From the NCBI GenBank assembly GCA_947457465.1, contig CANGWB010000001.1:248001-312000 (forward strand): a DNA stretch of 64,000 bases, given 5' to 3'. The stretch comes from Chitinophagaceae bacterium (lineage in GTDB: Bacteria > Bacteroidota > Bacteroidia > Chitinophagales > Chitinophagaceae). This document shows positions 33,271-41,897 of the stretch, in pieces. Below the pieces are notes generated by a model. It saw only the letters and a list, made by a program, of their open reading frames with translations. It had not been told where the DNA came from and did no database searches. How positions within the stretch are numbered: the stretch's first letter is position 1; each line of letters starts with the position of its first letter. The position numbers and the translations under genes were made by a program.

Positions 33271-36200
33271 TCAGGATCGTTCTGATAAAAACTCTGTTCT
33301 TGTCTTGATCTTCGGGTCGGCAACGGATCCCTTCTCTTCTACCTTCTTCGAGAAAGGCTTCCAATCCTTTTCCAGGATCGTTTCCAAGTCGGCGATAGCT
33401 TTCTTGGTTTCTGTAGCCAACTGATTGATGCTCTCGATCTCATTCTGACTGGGCGCGCCCTGATAGCCGGCAACCTCATTGTAAAGTGTCGCCAACTTTT
33501 CCTTCAATTGAGGAGGGGCAGAACCCACATAATTATCCCCTGTAGTTACAACGAGTATCTGTTTCAGCTTATCCAGCTTTCCTTTGATCGCAAGCGCAGA
33601 TTTGGAAAATTCCTTTTGCTTGGATAAAGAATCGCATTTTTCAAGCAACTGATCGACTCGGTATGTTGTATAGGCCACATCTTCGTTCAGATTATACAAC
33701 TCCATCGAATACCGGTAATTCGCTTGCTTATCGGCCAACGTAAAGCCAGATGCTGTGTTGTGTTCATAGGAAATGTTACCAGTATAGGTTTGATTTCCTT
33801 TTGTCAACACAACCTTGTAGCTGCCGGGTAATACACGCGGACCAAAGAATCCACCGCGAGCAAACGTCTTGGCCTTCGCCAGTTTCGGTGCCTGCATCCG
33901 ACCATCCCAATACATGATGTTGATCCCCTTCTTTTTTCCAGGAGCAAGGGATGCCAGTTTTTTTCCACTCGAATCCTGTATCTCCAACAGCATCTTTCCG
34001 AATGTATGCCGATTCTTTAGGTAATACACAACGCGCGCATCGCGATTCGGGTTTGCGCCAACGTATTGGCCCGCATCACCCGGTTTTCCAAATCCCGCCT
34101 CATCGTTGAATTGTGCGGTGGGGGTTGAAAACAGAGTTACTTCCTGCTGTAACACGGAAGGTGTGATCTCCCGAAGAGGGGAGATGTCGTCTAAAATAAT
34201 AACACCTCTTCCGTGTGTGGCGAGAACGATGTCATTGGTTTTTGAGTCCTGGGCAATGTGGTGCACGGGTACAGGAGGCATGTTGTTGGTGAAAGCAAGC
34301 CAGTCTTGTCCGCCATTCAAGGAAACATAAAGCCCCATCTCAGTACCGAGGAATAACAAATTGGGAGATTTTAGGTCTTCATGAATATGACGAACAAAAC
34401 CTTTAACCCCATTCATCGGGAGGCGGGTCCAGGTTTTTCCCCCATCCGTTGTTTTGATGGCATAGGGTGTAATATCGTTTTGTGTGTGACCATCGAGCGC
34501 CACATAAGCTGTTTGCTTATTAAAGTGGCTGGGTTCGATGTGGTACACCCAGGTGTTTTGGGGTACGATGGTGTTGCCAGGTGTACGGTTATTCCAGCTC
34601 ACGCCACCATCTTCGCTGACTTGAATATTTCCATCATCCGTTCCCACCCAAATGATTTTTTCATCGATGGGAGATTCAGAGATGGAGAAAATTGTACAAT
34701 GGTTCTCTGCACCACTGTTGTCGGCAGAAAGTCCGCCTGATTTATCCTGTTGTTGTTTCTTTGGATCGTTAGTAGTTAGATCAGGGGAAATTCGTTGCCA
34801 GGTTTCGCCGCGATCATTGGAACGATGAACAAACTGACTTCCCACATAGATGCGATCGCTCTGTTGCGGGCTCAACGAAATGGGTGTGTTCCAGTTAAAG
34901 CGAAGCTTTGGATCTCCTGACTGCGGATAGGGCTTGATGTTTTTCAACGACTTATTATCTATGTCGTATCTCCAGATCGACTCCGCGCCCTGCATTTCAC
35001 TGTACGTGATATTTTTTGTGGGGTGGGCGAGTACGCGAAATCCATCCCCCTCACCGATTCGTTTCCAATCGCCATTGGTAATACCTCCGACTGAAGAGGA
35101 GGGACCATACCACGACCCGTTATCCTGCAGACCACCATATACATTATAAGGTGTCTTGTTGTCGATACTCACATGATAGTATTGGCTTACGGGTAATCCC
35201 TTTACGTGCTCAAAGGTGTTTCCGGCGTCCCGACTGCGCCACACGCCTCCATCATCACCCAGAATCACCTCATCCGAATTAGTTATACCAAACCAGATAT
35301 CATGCACATCGGCATGGATACCTGAAAATGGGCGAAATGTTTTTCCGCCATCTCGGCTCATCGCACCGTTTAGGCCGGCCTTGGTGATGATGTCCGGATT
35401 TTTCGGGTCGATCACGATGCGTGAAAAATAAAAGGGGCGAACCGATAATTCAAAGTCCGCATTCAGGTGTTTCCAATTCGCACCACCATCTTCACTTCTG
35501 TACAAGCCTTTCTGCTCTGGTTTTTCACACTCAATTACCGCATATAGAATTTCAGGTTTTGAGGGTGCAGCAGCAACTGCGATCCGGCCCAATTTTCCTG
35601 CCGGAAAACCATTGTGGATTTTATTCCAAGTCTTTCCTCCATCAGTAGATTTATACAAAGCACTTCCATATCCACCGCTGTTGAATGAATAAGCTGTGCG
35701 ACGAAATTCCCAAAACGCAGCATAGAGGGTGTTGGGGTTAGCTGGGTCCATGATTAATTCAGAACAACCGGTACTGTCGTTCAAATAAAAAACCTTCTCC
35801 CAGGTCTTTCCGCCATCTGCTGTTTTGTATACGCCACGCTCTGTGCTATTGCCCCACAGATTTCCCAATACACCCACAAAAACCTCTTGACTGTTTTTGG
35901 GATTCACGCGGATTGCGCTGATGCGCTCGGACTTTTCTAACCCTGTTTTATTCCAGCTTTGTCCACCATCAGTTGATTTATAAATACCGTCTCCAACAGA
36001 TACGCTGTTTCTTGTCCACACCTCACCGGTACCCACCCAGATCACCTTATCGGGATTGGTTGGGTCGAGTGTGATGGCGCCGATCGATTGGTTGTGCTTG
36101 TCAAACATGGGTAGAAAGCTCACGCCCGTGTTTTCTGATTTCCATACACCCCCTCCGGCTGTTCCCACCCAAAGGGTGCGCGGATTGGTTGGATGACCCT

Positions 36201-36345
36201 CCAGGTCGGTGATGCGTCCGCTCATTACGGCCGGACCGATCTGTCTGGCGCGGATATCTCCAAAAACATCATCGCCGGTAAGGTTGTTTTGTGCAGAAGA
36301 AAAAAGGGCAGCCAAAAGAGTGGCTGCCAGAAAGGTGAATCGCAT
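33271..36345 (-). CDS. Secreted BNR/sortilin-type beta-propeller protein
   Basis: 1024 residues with a signal peptide (about 1-18). At least nine BNR/Asp-box motifs of the S/T-x-D-G-G-x-T/S-W type lie in the first two thirds (KSTDGGQSWNK, KTADGGKTWEK, KSTDGGKTWNK, RSEDGGANWKH, VSEDGGVSWNN, KTTDGGKTWTR and others), building one or two beta-propellers like sortilin/VPS10. The C-terminal third is a beta sandwich followed by helices. Such proteins are often annotated as glycosyl hydrolases, but I see no catalytic residues that prove this. It is the third gene of the DUF2480 operon. Confidence 0.88.
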   Translation of the reverse strand: MRFTFLAATLLAALFSSAQNNLTGDDVFGDIRARQIGPAVMSGRITDLEGHPTNPRTLWVGTAGGGVWKSENTGVSFLPMFDKHNQSIGAITLDPTNPDKVIWVGTGEVWTRNSVSVGDGIYKSTDGGQSWNKTGLEKSERISAIRVNPKNSQEVFVGVLGNLWGNSTERGVYKTADGGKTWEKVFYLNDSTGCSELIMDPANPNTLYAAFWEFRRTAYSFNSGGYGSALYKSTDGGKTWNKIHNGFPAGKLGRIAVAAAPSKPEILYAVIECEKPEQKGLYRSEDGGANWKHLNADFELSVRPFYFSRIVIDPKNPDIITKAGLNGAMSRDGGKTFRPFSGIHADVHDIWFGITNSDEVILGDDGGVWRSRDAGNTFEHVKGLPVSQYYHVSIDNKTPYNVYGGLQDNGSWYGPSSSVGGITNGDWKRIGEGDGFRVLAHPTKNITYSEMQGAESIWRYDIDNKSLKNIKPYPQSGDPKLRFNWNTPISLSPQQSDRIYVGSQFVHRSNDRGETWQRISPDLTTNDPKKQQQDKSGGLSADNSGAENHCTIFSISESPIDEKIIWVGTDDGNIQVSEDGGVSWNNRTPGNTIVPQNTWVYHIEPSHFNKQTAYVALDGHTQNDITPYAIKTTDGGKTWTRLPMNGVKGFVRHIHEDLKSPNLLFLGTEMGLYVSLNGGQDWLAFTNNMPPVPVHHIAQDSKTNDIVLATHGRGVIILDDISPLREITPSVLQQEVTLFSTPTAQFNDEAGFGKPGDAGQYVGANPNRDARVVYYLKNRHTFGKMLLEIQDSSGKKLASLAPGKKKGINIMYWDGRMQAPKLAKAKTFARGGFFGPRVLPGSYKVVLTKGNQTYTGNISYEHNTASGFTLADKQANYRYSMELYNLNEDVAYTTYRVDQLLEKCDSLSKQKEFSKSALAIKGKLDKLKQILVVTTGDNYVGSAPPQLKEKLATLYNEVAGYQGAPSQNEIESINQLATETKKAIADLETILEKDWKPFSKKVEEKGSVADPKIKTRTEFLSERS

Positions 36346-36357
36346 AAATAGTAGCTT

Positions 36358-37098
36358 TTATTTGGTTTCGTAAGCGAATTCTTTTTCGTCGATGGCTACG
36401 TTGGCCTCAGCTTTTTCAAACTTGATAACCTGGCCGGGTCCGCCCGCCACACGAATCGTCATGGAAAATGGAACAAAAATTCCGCCCGCTTCTTGGTAAT
36501 CACTGAAAAGCGTTTCGATCACCGCACCCTTTGCTGCTGGATCCTGAGAAACGGTGCGTGACATTACAAGGGCGCTAGTTGATTTATCGATAAAATAGGT
36601 AACGATATTATCAACCGGCTTTCCTTCAGCGATTTTTTGCTTTTTTGTCATTTTGATGGCGTGACAAGCTGCGCCGTCAATGGTTTCATCCGCAACCTTC
36701 TCCACTGTATATCCAAGCAACTTATAGGTGATCATTACGTCTGGCTCCTCCATAAGCTCTTGAGCAAGATTGGCCGTTTCTTCACTGGTTGATTTCTCCG
36801 CTTTCATGGTCATTTGGTTGGTCTTCCAAGCGGTAGCCCCATCAAAAGCCTGCTGAACAAAATTCATACCTTGAAACGTTGCATAAACCTTCATCTTGTT
36901 GGGGGCCTTTAGAAAATATACCGGCAGTTCCATTCCGCCCATATCAACCTTTGCGGTCATCTTCCAGGTGGTGTTTTTCCGAATAGCCTCCTCACCGCCG
37001 ATCGCTTTTACATAGCCGGCGATTACCTCTTCTGCTGTTTGCGAAAATGCTTGTGCAAAAACAAAGAGGGCGACAAAAAGAGTAGAGATCTTTTTCAT
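36358..37098 (-). CDS. Outer-membrane lipoprotein-sorting (LolA-fold) protein
   Basis: 246 residues with a signal peptide (about 1-20, ending AFSQ). The mature part, beginning TAEEVIAGYVKAIGGEEAI, has the strand-rich pattern of the LolA/LolB superfamily; the segment GMELPVYFLKAPNKMKV and the C-terminal VPFSMTIRV fit the half-barrel. Members bind lipids or lipoproteins in the periplasm. It is 12 bases upstream of the BNR protein gene and 6 bases downstream of the DUF2480 gene. Confidence 0.8.
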   Translation of the reverse strand: MKKISTLFVALFVFAQAFSQTAEEVIAGYVKAIGGEEAIRKNTTWKMTAKVDMGGMELPVYFLKAPNKMKVYATFQGMNFVQQAFDGATAWKTNQMTMKAEKSTSEETANLAQELMEEPDVMITYKLLGYTVEKVADETIDGAACHAIKMTKKQKIAEGKPVDNIVTYFIDKSTSALVMSRTVSQDPAAKGAVIETLFSDYQEAGGIFVPFSMTIRVAGGPGQVIKFEKAEANVAIDEKEFAYETK

Positions 37099-37104
37099 GT
37101 TGTT

Positions 37105-37614
37105 TTATTTGGGTTTTTTATAAATAGGAACAGTACTACAAGGCTCACCATACATGATGCTTTTCGCAACGGGTTGTAAAATGCGGGTGATCTCAAGATA
37201 GGCGTCGGCGCCAACAGGAAGGTCACCACAACCCTTCACCACAACGCGCTGGTCTTTATATATTGTTGGTTCGATCTGGCGAAGTTGTTCATGAAATAGG
37301 CTGCGTCGGTACTCCTGCTCATTTCCCTGGTATATACCCGCAGCAACCGGTGCCAGATAGGTGGCGATCAACATATACGCCCAGGCTGGAATAACCGCAT
37401 CGGCTGAACAGGTAACAGCCACCCGTTTGTTCTGGTAGATCGACCAATCTGTGTTCTTAAGCGCTTCCCGGAATTCTTTTTCTTTCAGGATCAACCCCAT
37501 AAATAGGTGGTCTTTCAGGTCGAAGACACAAATCTCTTCGCGCGGATACCAATCTTCCAGATTCAACGTAATGAGTCCGCTTTCCGCTACCTTGTTGATC
37601 AGAACGTCTGACAT
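37105..37614 (-). CDS. DUF2480 family protein
   Basis: 169 residues with no signal peptide. It contains the Bacteroidota-specific features I associate with DUF2480: LNLEDWYP near the N-terminus, the FDLKDHLFMGLILKEKEFR segment, and the C-terminal VVVKGCGDLPVGADAYLEITRILQPVAKSIMYGEPCSTVP region (about 123-162) with conserved Cys. Function is unknown. A perfect -7 element lies 7 bases upstream, so it is the first gene of the operon that continues with the LolA-fold and BNR genes. Confidence 0.85.
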   Translation of the reverse strand: MSDVLINKVAESGLITLNLEDWYPREEICVFDLKDHLFMGLILKEKEFREALKNTDWSIYQNKRVAVTCSADAVIPAWAYMLIATYLAPVAAGIYQGNEQEYRRSLFHEQLRQIEPTIYKDQRVVVKGCGDLPVGADAYLEITRILQPVAKSIMYGEPCSTVPIYKKPK

Positions 37615-37621
37615 GGTTTCG

Positions 37622-37629
37622 CAAAGTTA
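37622..37629 (-). promoter_or_regulatory. -7 element of DUF2480 operon
   Basis: Minus-strand TAACTTTG is a perfect -7 element ending 7 bases before the DUF2480 ATG. Confidence 0.6.
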
Positions 37630-37682
37630 GTCCCGGCAGATCGGTTGTGGTTCTTTGTTTTGTTAAAGAAATGTTGGCGGGG

Positions 37683-38063
37683 TTAGTTTCCGCCCCAGGA
37701 ATCAAGTATGCCCTTTTTGATTTCGGTATAGTTGGATAAAAGCCAAAACACCAAAACAACCTTTAAAATTAATTTCCAGTGGTTTTTAAAAAGCGCTTTT
37801 AGGTCGGTTAATAGTTTATCCATGTTTGTCAATTTAACGGTTATTATATCTGTTTTTTTGGGGGGTTCCGCTTCTAAAGCCTGTTCAAGCAGGTCTATTT
37901 GCAACGCCTCGCCGATTTTTTTCAAGGAGTGTAGGCTGGGGACAACCTCGTTGTTTTCAATTCGCTGAATGGTTCTAATGGTTATTCCCGTCAGTTCAGA
38001 AAGGGCTGATTGTGTAAGACCCTCCCTCAGCCTTTTCTCTTTAATCAATTCTCCTTTAGACAT
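37683..38063 (-). CDS. XRE-family regulator with membrane anchor
   Basis: 126 residues. Residues 1-65 are a Cro/C1-type helix-turn-helix (KEKRLREGLTQSALSELTGITIRTIQRIENNEVVPSL, given as a region). Residues about 96-115 form a hydrophobic helix (KLILKVVLVFWLLSNY) that should span the membrane, leaving a short tail. DNA-binding regulators with a C-terminal membrane helix are unusual. ATG 38063 was chosen; an in-frame ATG at 38114 would add 17 residues and repeats the sequence around the first start. It follows the PpiD-like gene after that gene's terminator. Confidence 0.82.
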   Translation of the reverse strand: MSKGELIKEKRLREGLTQSALSELTGITIRTIQRIENNEVVPSLHSLKKIGEALQIDLLEQALEAEPPKKTDIITVKLTNMDKLLTDLKALFKNHWKLILKVVLVFWLLSNYTEIKKGILDSWGGN

Positions 38064-38150
38064 CTGCAAATTTGTTCTTTGGGATTGGTTTTTTTCGCAT
38101 CTACCAGACGACATCTGTAAGTATTTTTTCCGACGAGAGGGTGTGGGCAT

Positions 38151-38178
38151 AAAAAACCCGCCCCTAAACAGGGGCGGG
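38151..38178 (-). terminator. Intrinsic terminator of ppiD-like gene
   Basis: CCCGCCCC (38157-38164) and GGGGCGGG (38171-38178) form an 8-base G-C stem with a 6-base loop. On the minus strand a T6 tract follows (38156-38151). Confidence 0.92.
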
Positions 38179-38199
38179 CTACAGTTAGTATTGGTGCGA

Positions 38200-40347
38200 T
38201 CAATAACGCTTAGACCGATAATCCTTTACTTCCGCTGCATTGCGCAGAATAGAAAGTGGATTATTTGGGCTATACTGGTTGCTAAGGGCTTGTTTGGCTT
38301 GTTCCGTCCGAGCCTTACGCTGCTCTTGTATGTCGCCGGCTAAAACAGGGGTGGTGGATTGTTGATCGACCCGAACCACAAAAACACCCGCCAGTCCTGG
38401 AATGGCTGTAGTCACCACCTTGCCTTGGTTTGCCGGGTTGAAGGCAACACCCAGTACGCGAGGTTCAAATCCGATCGCCACATTCTGAGTGCCGGTCATC
38501 CGCAGGCTGTCGCCCACTTCGATCGTTTTTCCACCCAACGCCGTTGCGGCCGCTTCAAGAGTGGTAATGGCTCCTATCTTGGCTTGAATCGCTGCTGCTT
38601 TTTTACGATTTCTGAGCATCGGCTCCACGGAAGGTCTGGCTTTTTCTGCCGACATGGTTCCCTCCTCCAACACCTCCGTAACCGCAGCAACCACATAGTT
38701 ATTTTCAATACGCTCAGGCTTCAGGACCTCACCCAGATCAGCCCCATAAATAGCGCGAACAAATCCTCTCGACAAGCCGAGTCCGGGGACCTCAGAAGAC
38801 CATGATGGAATGTTGGGTGCTTGGTTGCGTGTGAACCCCTTCGACTTCCACTTCTTCTCGTAGTTTGTTTCGAACGCCTTATGATCGCGGCTTTCCGCAG
38901 CAAACTCGTTGGCTTGGTTCAGCGCAGCGTTATCTGTTTCTTGACTAGCCACGATCTCTCTTGGGAGATAGGCTACTTTATAGTGAGTAGTTGGCTTAAT
39001 GAATGATTGGATCTCTATGTAGTGATATCCGAAAGATGTTTTTACCACCTTGCGCTCGCCCGGCTTTCCGTCGAATAAGATGAACTTGGCAAACTCAGGA
39101 GCAAAGCCTTCATCTTGGATCTGTGTAGAGCTGAATGTCATTTCTCCAGCAGCCTGACGACTTCCGTCTGACTGGGGGTTGTATTTATTTACCATCTCGC
39201 CCCAGTTCGCTCCACCCTCGATAGCCTTCTTAACACTATCGATTTTTGCTGCTGCTAGGCTGTCCGCAAATCCTCCGTTGGCGATATCATTAGATATTAA
39301 TACGTGTCTGCACTTTACAGAGTCCGGAAGGATCTTTGACCCCATCATGCGGGCAACCACATAGCTGTTTCCATCCAAATAAGGTCCGTATACACCACCA
39401 ACAGGCAGGCGAAAAATTGAATCTTTCACCGCTATCTGCACCGTGTTTGCATTGATATAGCCATCAAAGAAATTGGCGCCCTCGCTGGCTAAAAACATTC
39501 CAACACTGTCTGCTGTTGCTAACTTTTCTTTTAACTGTGAAATCTCTTGTAAAACGGCCGCACTGTCGGTGGGTGAAGGGGCTGCAGAAAATGAAACATA
39601 AGCGATCGACCGGGATTCCTGCTGTTTGAATTGCTTCGGATATTTCGAAACATACTCATTGATCTCAGCATCTGTGACCTTAATCGTACTATCGGGGATA
39701 GAAGTATAATTCTCTTTCACAAAAGAGATTTTCGCGAGGCGACTGTTGTCTGAATTTTGTTTTTCAACCAACCACTTCGGGGTGTTCAGGCTATTAGAGA
39801 AAACAGCATTAAACTTCTCATACTGCCGCTCCAACACCATATTGTTTAGAAGTTGATTAAGTTGTGTCTTCTGGTTCGCGTCGCCACTTTTTCTGATCTG
39901 GGCGATGGTTTGTTGTACCGCGGCCGGATTATACGGCTCTTGTGGGTTGCTTAAATACTGACGCGCTATAGAAGACGGGTTTGTACCATATAATAAGTCA
40001 TTCAACTCTTTCTTACCAACAGAAATACCCAGATCGGAAAAAGATTGACTTAATACGATCTGATTGATTTCCTGATTCCAAGCTTTATCCAGCGCCTGTT
40101 GAGAGAGTGCTGCTGTTTGTGGATACCCCTGTGATTTCAATCCCTCTTCTTCCTGAGTCACCTTATCATTAAACTCATCAAAAAGAACTTTCTTACCATT
40201 CACCACACCAATCGTGTTAGGAAGTGAACTCATTCCGCGGGATTGACTAGAGAAATAATCAGTCAGAATAAAACCCACAAGCGCCAGCGCGATCAGAACC
40301 ACGGTAACCTTTGCATACTTATCCCGGATATCCTGTATAACAGACAT
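38200..40347 (-). CDS. PpiD/SurA-type membrane-anchored peptidylprolyl isomerase
   Basis: 715 residues. One N-terminal membrane helix (about 15-32, TVVLIALALVGFIL) places the rest in the periplasm. A SurA-N-like chaperone domain (about 45-230), a central parvulin/rotamase domain (CRHVLISND onward, about 345-455) and a C-terminal domain follow. It acts in folding of exported and outer-membrane proteins. The promoter lies inside the AT-rich intergenic region that holds the DnaA-box-like cluster. Confidence 0.92.
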   Translation of the reverse strand: MSVIQDIRDKYAKVTVVLIALALVGFILTDYFSSQSRGMSSLPNTIGVVNGKKVLFDEFNDKVTQEEEGLKSQGYPQTAALSQQALDKAWNQEINQIVLSQSFSDLGISVGKKELNDLLYGTNPSSIARQYLSNPQEPYNPAAVQQTIAQIRKSGDANQKTQLNQLLNNMVLERQYEKFNAVFSNSLNTPKWLVEKQNSDNSRLAKISFVKENYTSIPDSTIKVTDAEINEYVSKYPKQFKQQESRSIAYVSFSAAPSPTDSAAVLQEISQLKEKLATADSVGMFLASEGANFFDGYINANTVQIAVKDSIFRLPVGGVYGPYLDGNSYVVARMMGSKILPDSVKCRHVLISNDIANGGFADSLAAAKIDSVKKAIEGGANWGEMVNKYNPQSDGSRQAAGEMTFSSTQIQDEGFAPEFAKFILFDGKPGERKVVKTSFGYHYIEIQSFIKPTTHYKVAYLPREIVASQETDNAALNQANEFAAESRDHKAFETNYEKKWKSKGFTRNQAPNIPSWSSEVPGLGLSRGFVRAIYGADLGEVLKPERIENNYVVAAVTEVLEEGTMSAEKARPSVEPMLRNRKKAAAIQAKIGAITTLEAAATALGGKTIEVGDSLRMTGTQNVAIGFEPRVLGVAFNPANQGKVVTTAIPGLAGVFVVRVDQQSTTPVLAGDIQEQRKARTEQAKQALSNQYSPNNPLSILRNAAEVKDYRSKRY

Positions 40348-40368
40348 AAATACAATTATTTAGGGTGG

Positions 40369-40376
40369 CAAAAATA
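40369..40376 (-). promoter_or_regulatory. -7 element of ppiD-like gene
   Basis: Minus-strand TATTTTTG is a perfect -7 element 21 bases before the ATG. Confidence 0.5.
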
Positions 40377-40874
40377 GGTTTTTATGGGTTAGTTTTTGTC
40401 TAAAATGAAGCGATCCTCTCCTGATATTTTATTATAAAACATTGATTTTCAATTAATTTTTTTAAAAACAGTAATCTTCCATAATCCCCACTTATTTGGG
40501 TAAAAGAGGAACAATTTCTCCCCAATTAGGGTGTGGATTTGTTGTGGATTGTGTGGATTTGGCTTTCATTTTATTTTTACTTCTGTCGATAATATGTCAG
40601 TTTATTTTTAAGTAGACCTAGATGTTTGGGATGGTGGTGAAAATTCAACTCTTATCAACAGTTGTATTTTTATTTTATTGGTATTATATAATCCTACGAA
40701 CTGTTTCTATTTCAGCTCTTTATTAATTTTTTATCTGTTGTTTGGTTAGGTTATCAACAAATCCACAGATATAATAGTAATAGAGTTTTTATAAAATATA
40801 TATTACTTATACTAGTATTTAGAGACCCGAGATGGATATTTTATTTTTCAAAATCATTAATCGAATATTGCCAA
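40377..40874. other. AT-rich intergenic region with DnaA-box-like cluster; candidate oriC
   Basis: About 500 bases without a gene. It holds six DnaA-box-like 9-mers: TGTGGATTT at 40532, TGTGGATTG at 40543, TGTGGATTT at 40552 (spaced 11 and 9 bases), TTATCAACA at 40652 and 40751, and AAATCCACA at 40759, overlapping the last by one base. AT-rich blocks that could unwind lie at 40423-40468 and 40780-40815. The TTATCAACA copies differ from TTATCCACA at one position and the AAATCCACA type at two. Two parS-like sites occur 7 kb away. An origin is therefore plausible but not shown; dnaA is not adjacent. Confidence 0.5.
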
Positions 40875-41897
40875 ATGAAAAAAGCAAACCATCGGTTTTT
40901 ATTTCTCCTGGCGAGTTTCTTTACAATCTCAACTTTTGCTCAGTCTTTATCTTTTCCCGGTACCAGAATGGGTAATTACACGGGAGTACAGTCGGTCTTT
41001 TTTAACCCTACTCAAGTAGCAGATTCACACTATTCGTTCGATCTTAATTTATTTGGAATCAACGCTGGTTTTGAAAATAACAAAGCCAGTTATTCTTTGA
41101 GTAATGTTTTTAGTTCGTTCAATTCCGATGATGTGTTGAACAGTTTATTCAGCAGAGATGGTCGAATTAGCGGACAATTAAATGTGGACGTATTAGGTCC
41201 CTCTCTTCAGATAAGCTTACCGAAAAATCCGGAATTACCTTTACTAGCAGACTTCGTGCATAATTTTCAATAACTGACCTTGATGGTAAATCTGCTAAAA
41301 CAATTTTGAATGATCTGAATAATCAGATTAACTTCCCATATACCATTTTCGCTGGTAATAATATGCGAATCAATACGAATGGTTGGGCAGAATTTGGATT
41401 AACATATGGTCGGGTTTTAATGGAGGATAAAAATCATTTAATAAAAGGAGGTGTTATCTAGTAGCCCATATTTTGCACCCTCTCCAAGCAACAACAACGC
41501 AACCCTTCCCGTTAGTTTACCAACATCCTTACAGGTTTTTGGAGACCTTCATCTTTTATCAAATCTTTATCTATCTGCTGGCACACAAATAGGGCTTTTT
41601 AATTGTAATAAAGCTGAATACCCTTTTATATATTCTACTCTTATACTTACTCCGCGATATGAGGGAAAGGCGATAGGGTTATACTTACCCGTGACCTATA
41701 ATAACCTTAAGCAATTAACAATGGGTGCTACACTACGCCTCGGACCCTTATTTGTCGGATCAGGAAGCATCCTGTCTGCCCTCTTATCGAACTCCAAACA
41801 AGCAGACATTAACCTTGGCCTTCATATCGGCGACTTGAAGAAAAAAAAGAATAAAGAAAAAAATGAGGATGCACCCATAATACAACCCAACCGCTAA
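40875..41897 (+). pseudogene. Decayed DUF5723-like outer-membrane protein gene
   Basis: Frame 1 from 40875 encodes a signal peptide (ending TFAQ) and the family-type start (LSFPGTRMGNYTGVQSVFFNP), and stops at 41273. The next frame continues the protein from about 41268 (ITDLDGKSAKTILND, GWAEFGLTYGRVLM) and stops at 41459. A third frame from 41451 continues to 41897 with the C-terminal barrel part. So there is one frameshift near 41268 and a second break near 41450, where the middle of the protein, which in relatives follows LTYGRV, is missing. Intact members are about 450-500 residues. The DNA is AT-rich relative to its neighbours. Confidence 0.75.

Noticed and set aside
33271-36345. Calling the BNR protein a glycosyl hydrolase
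   Set aside because: Only structural Asp-box repeats are visible; no catalytic residues can be assigned from sequence.
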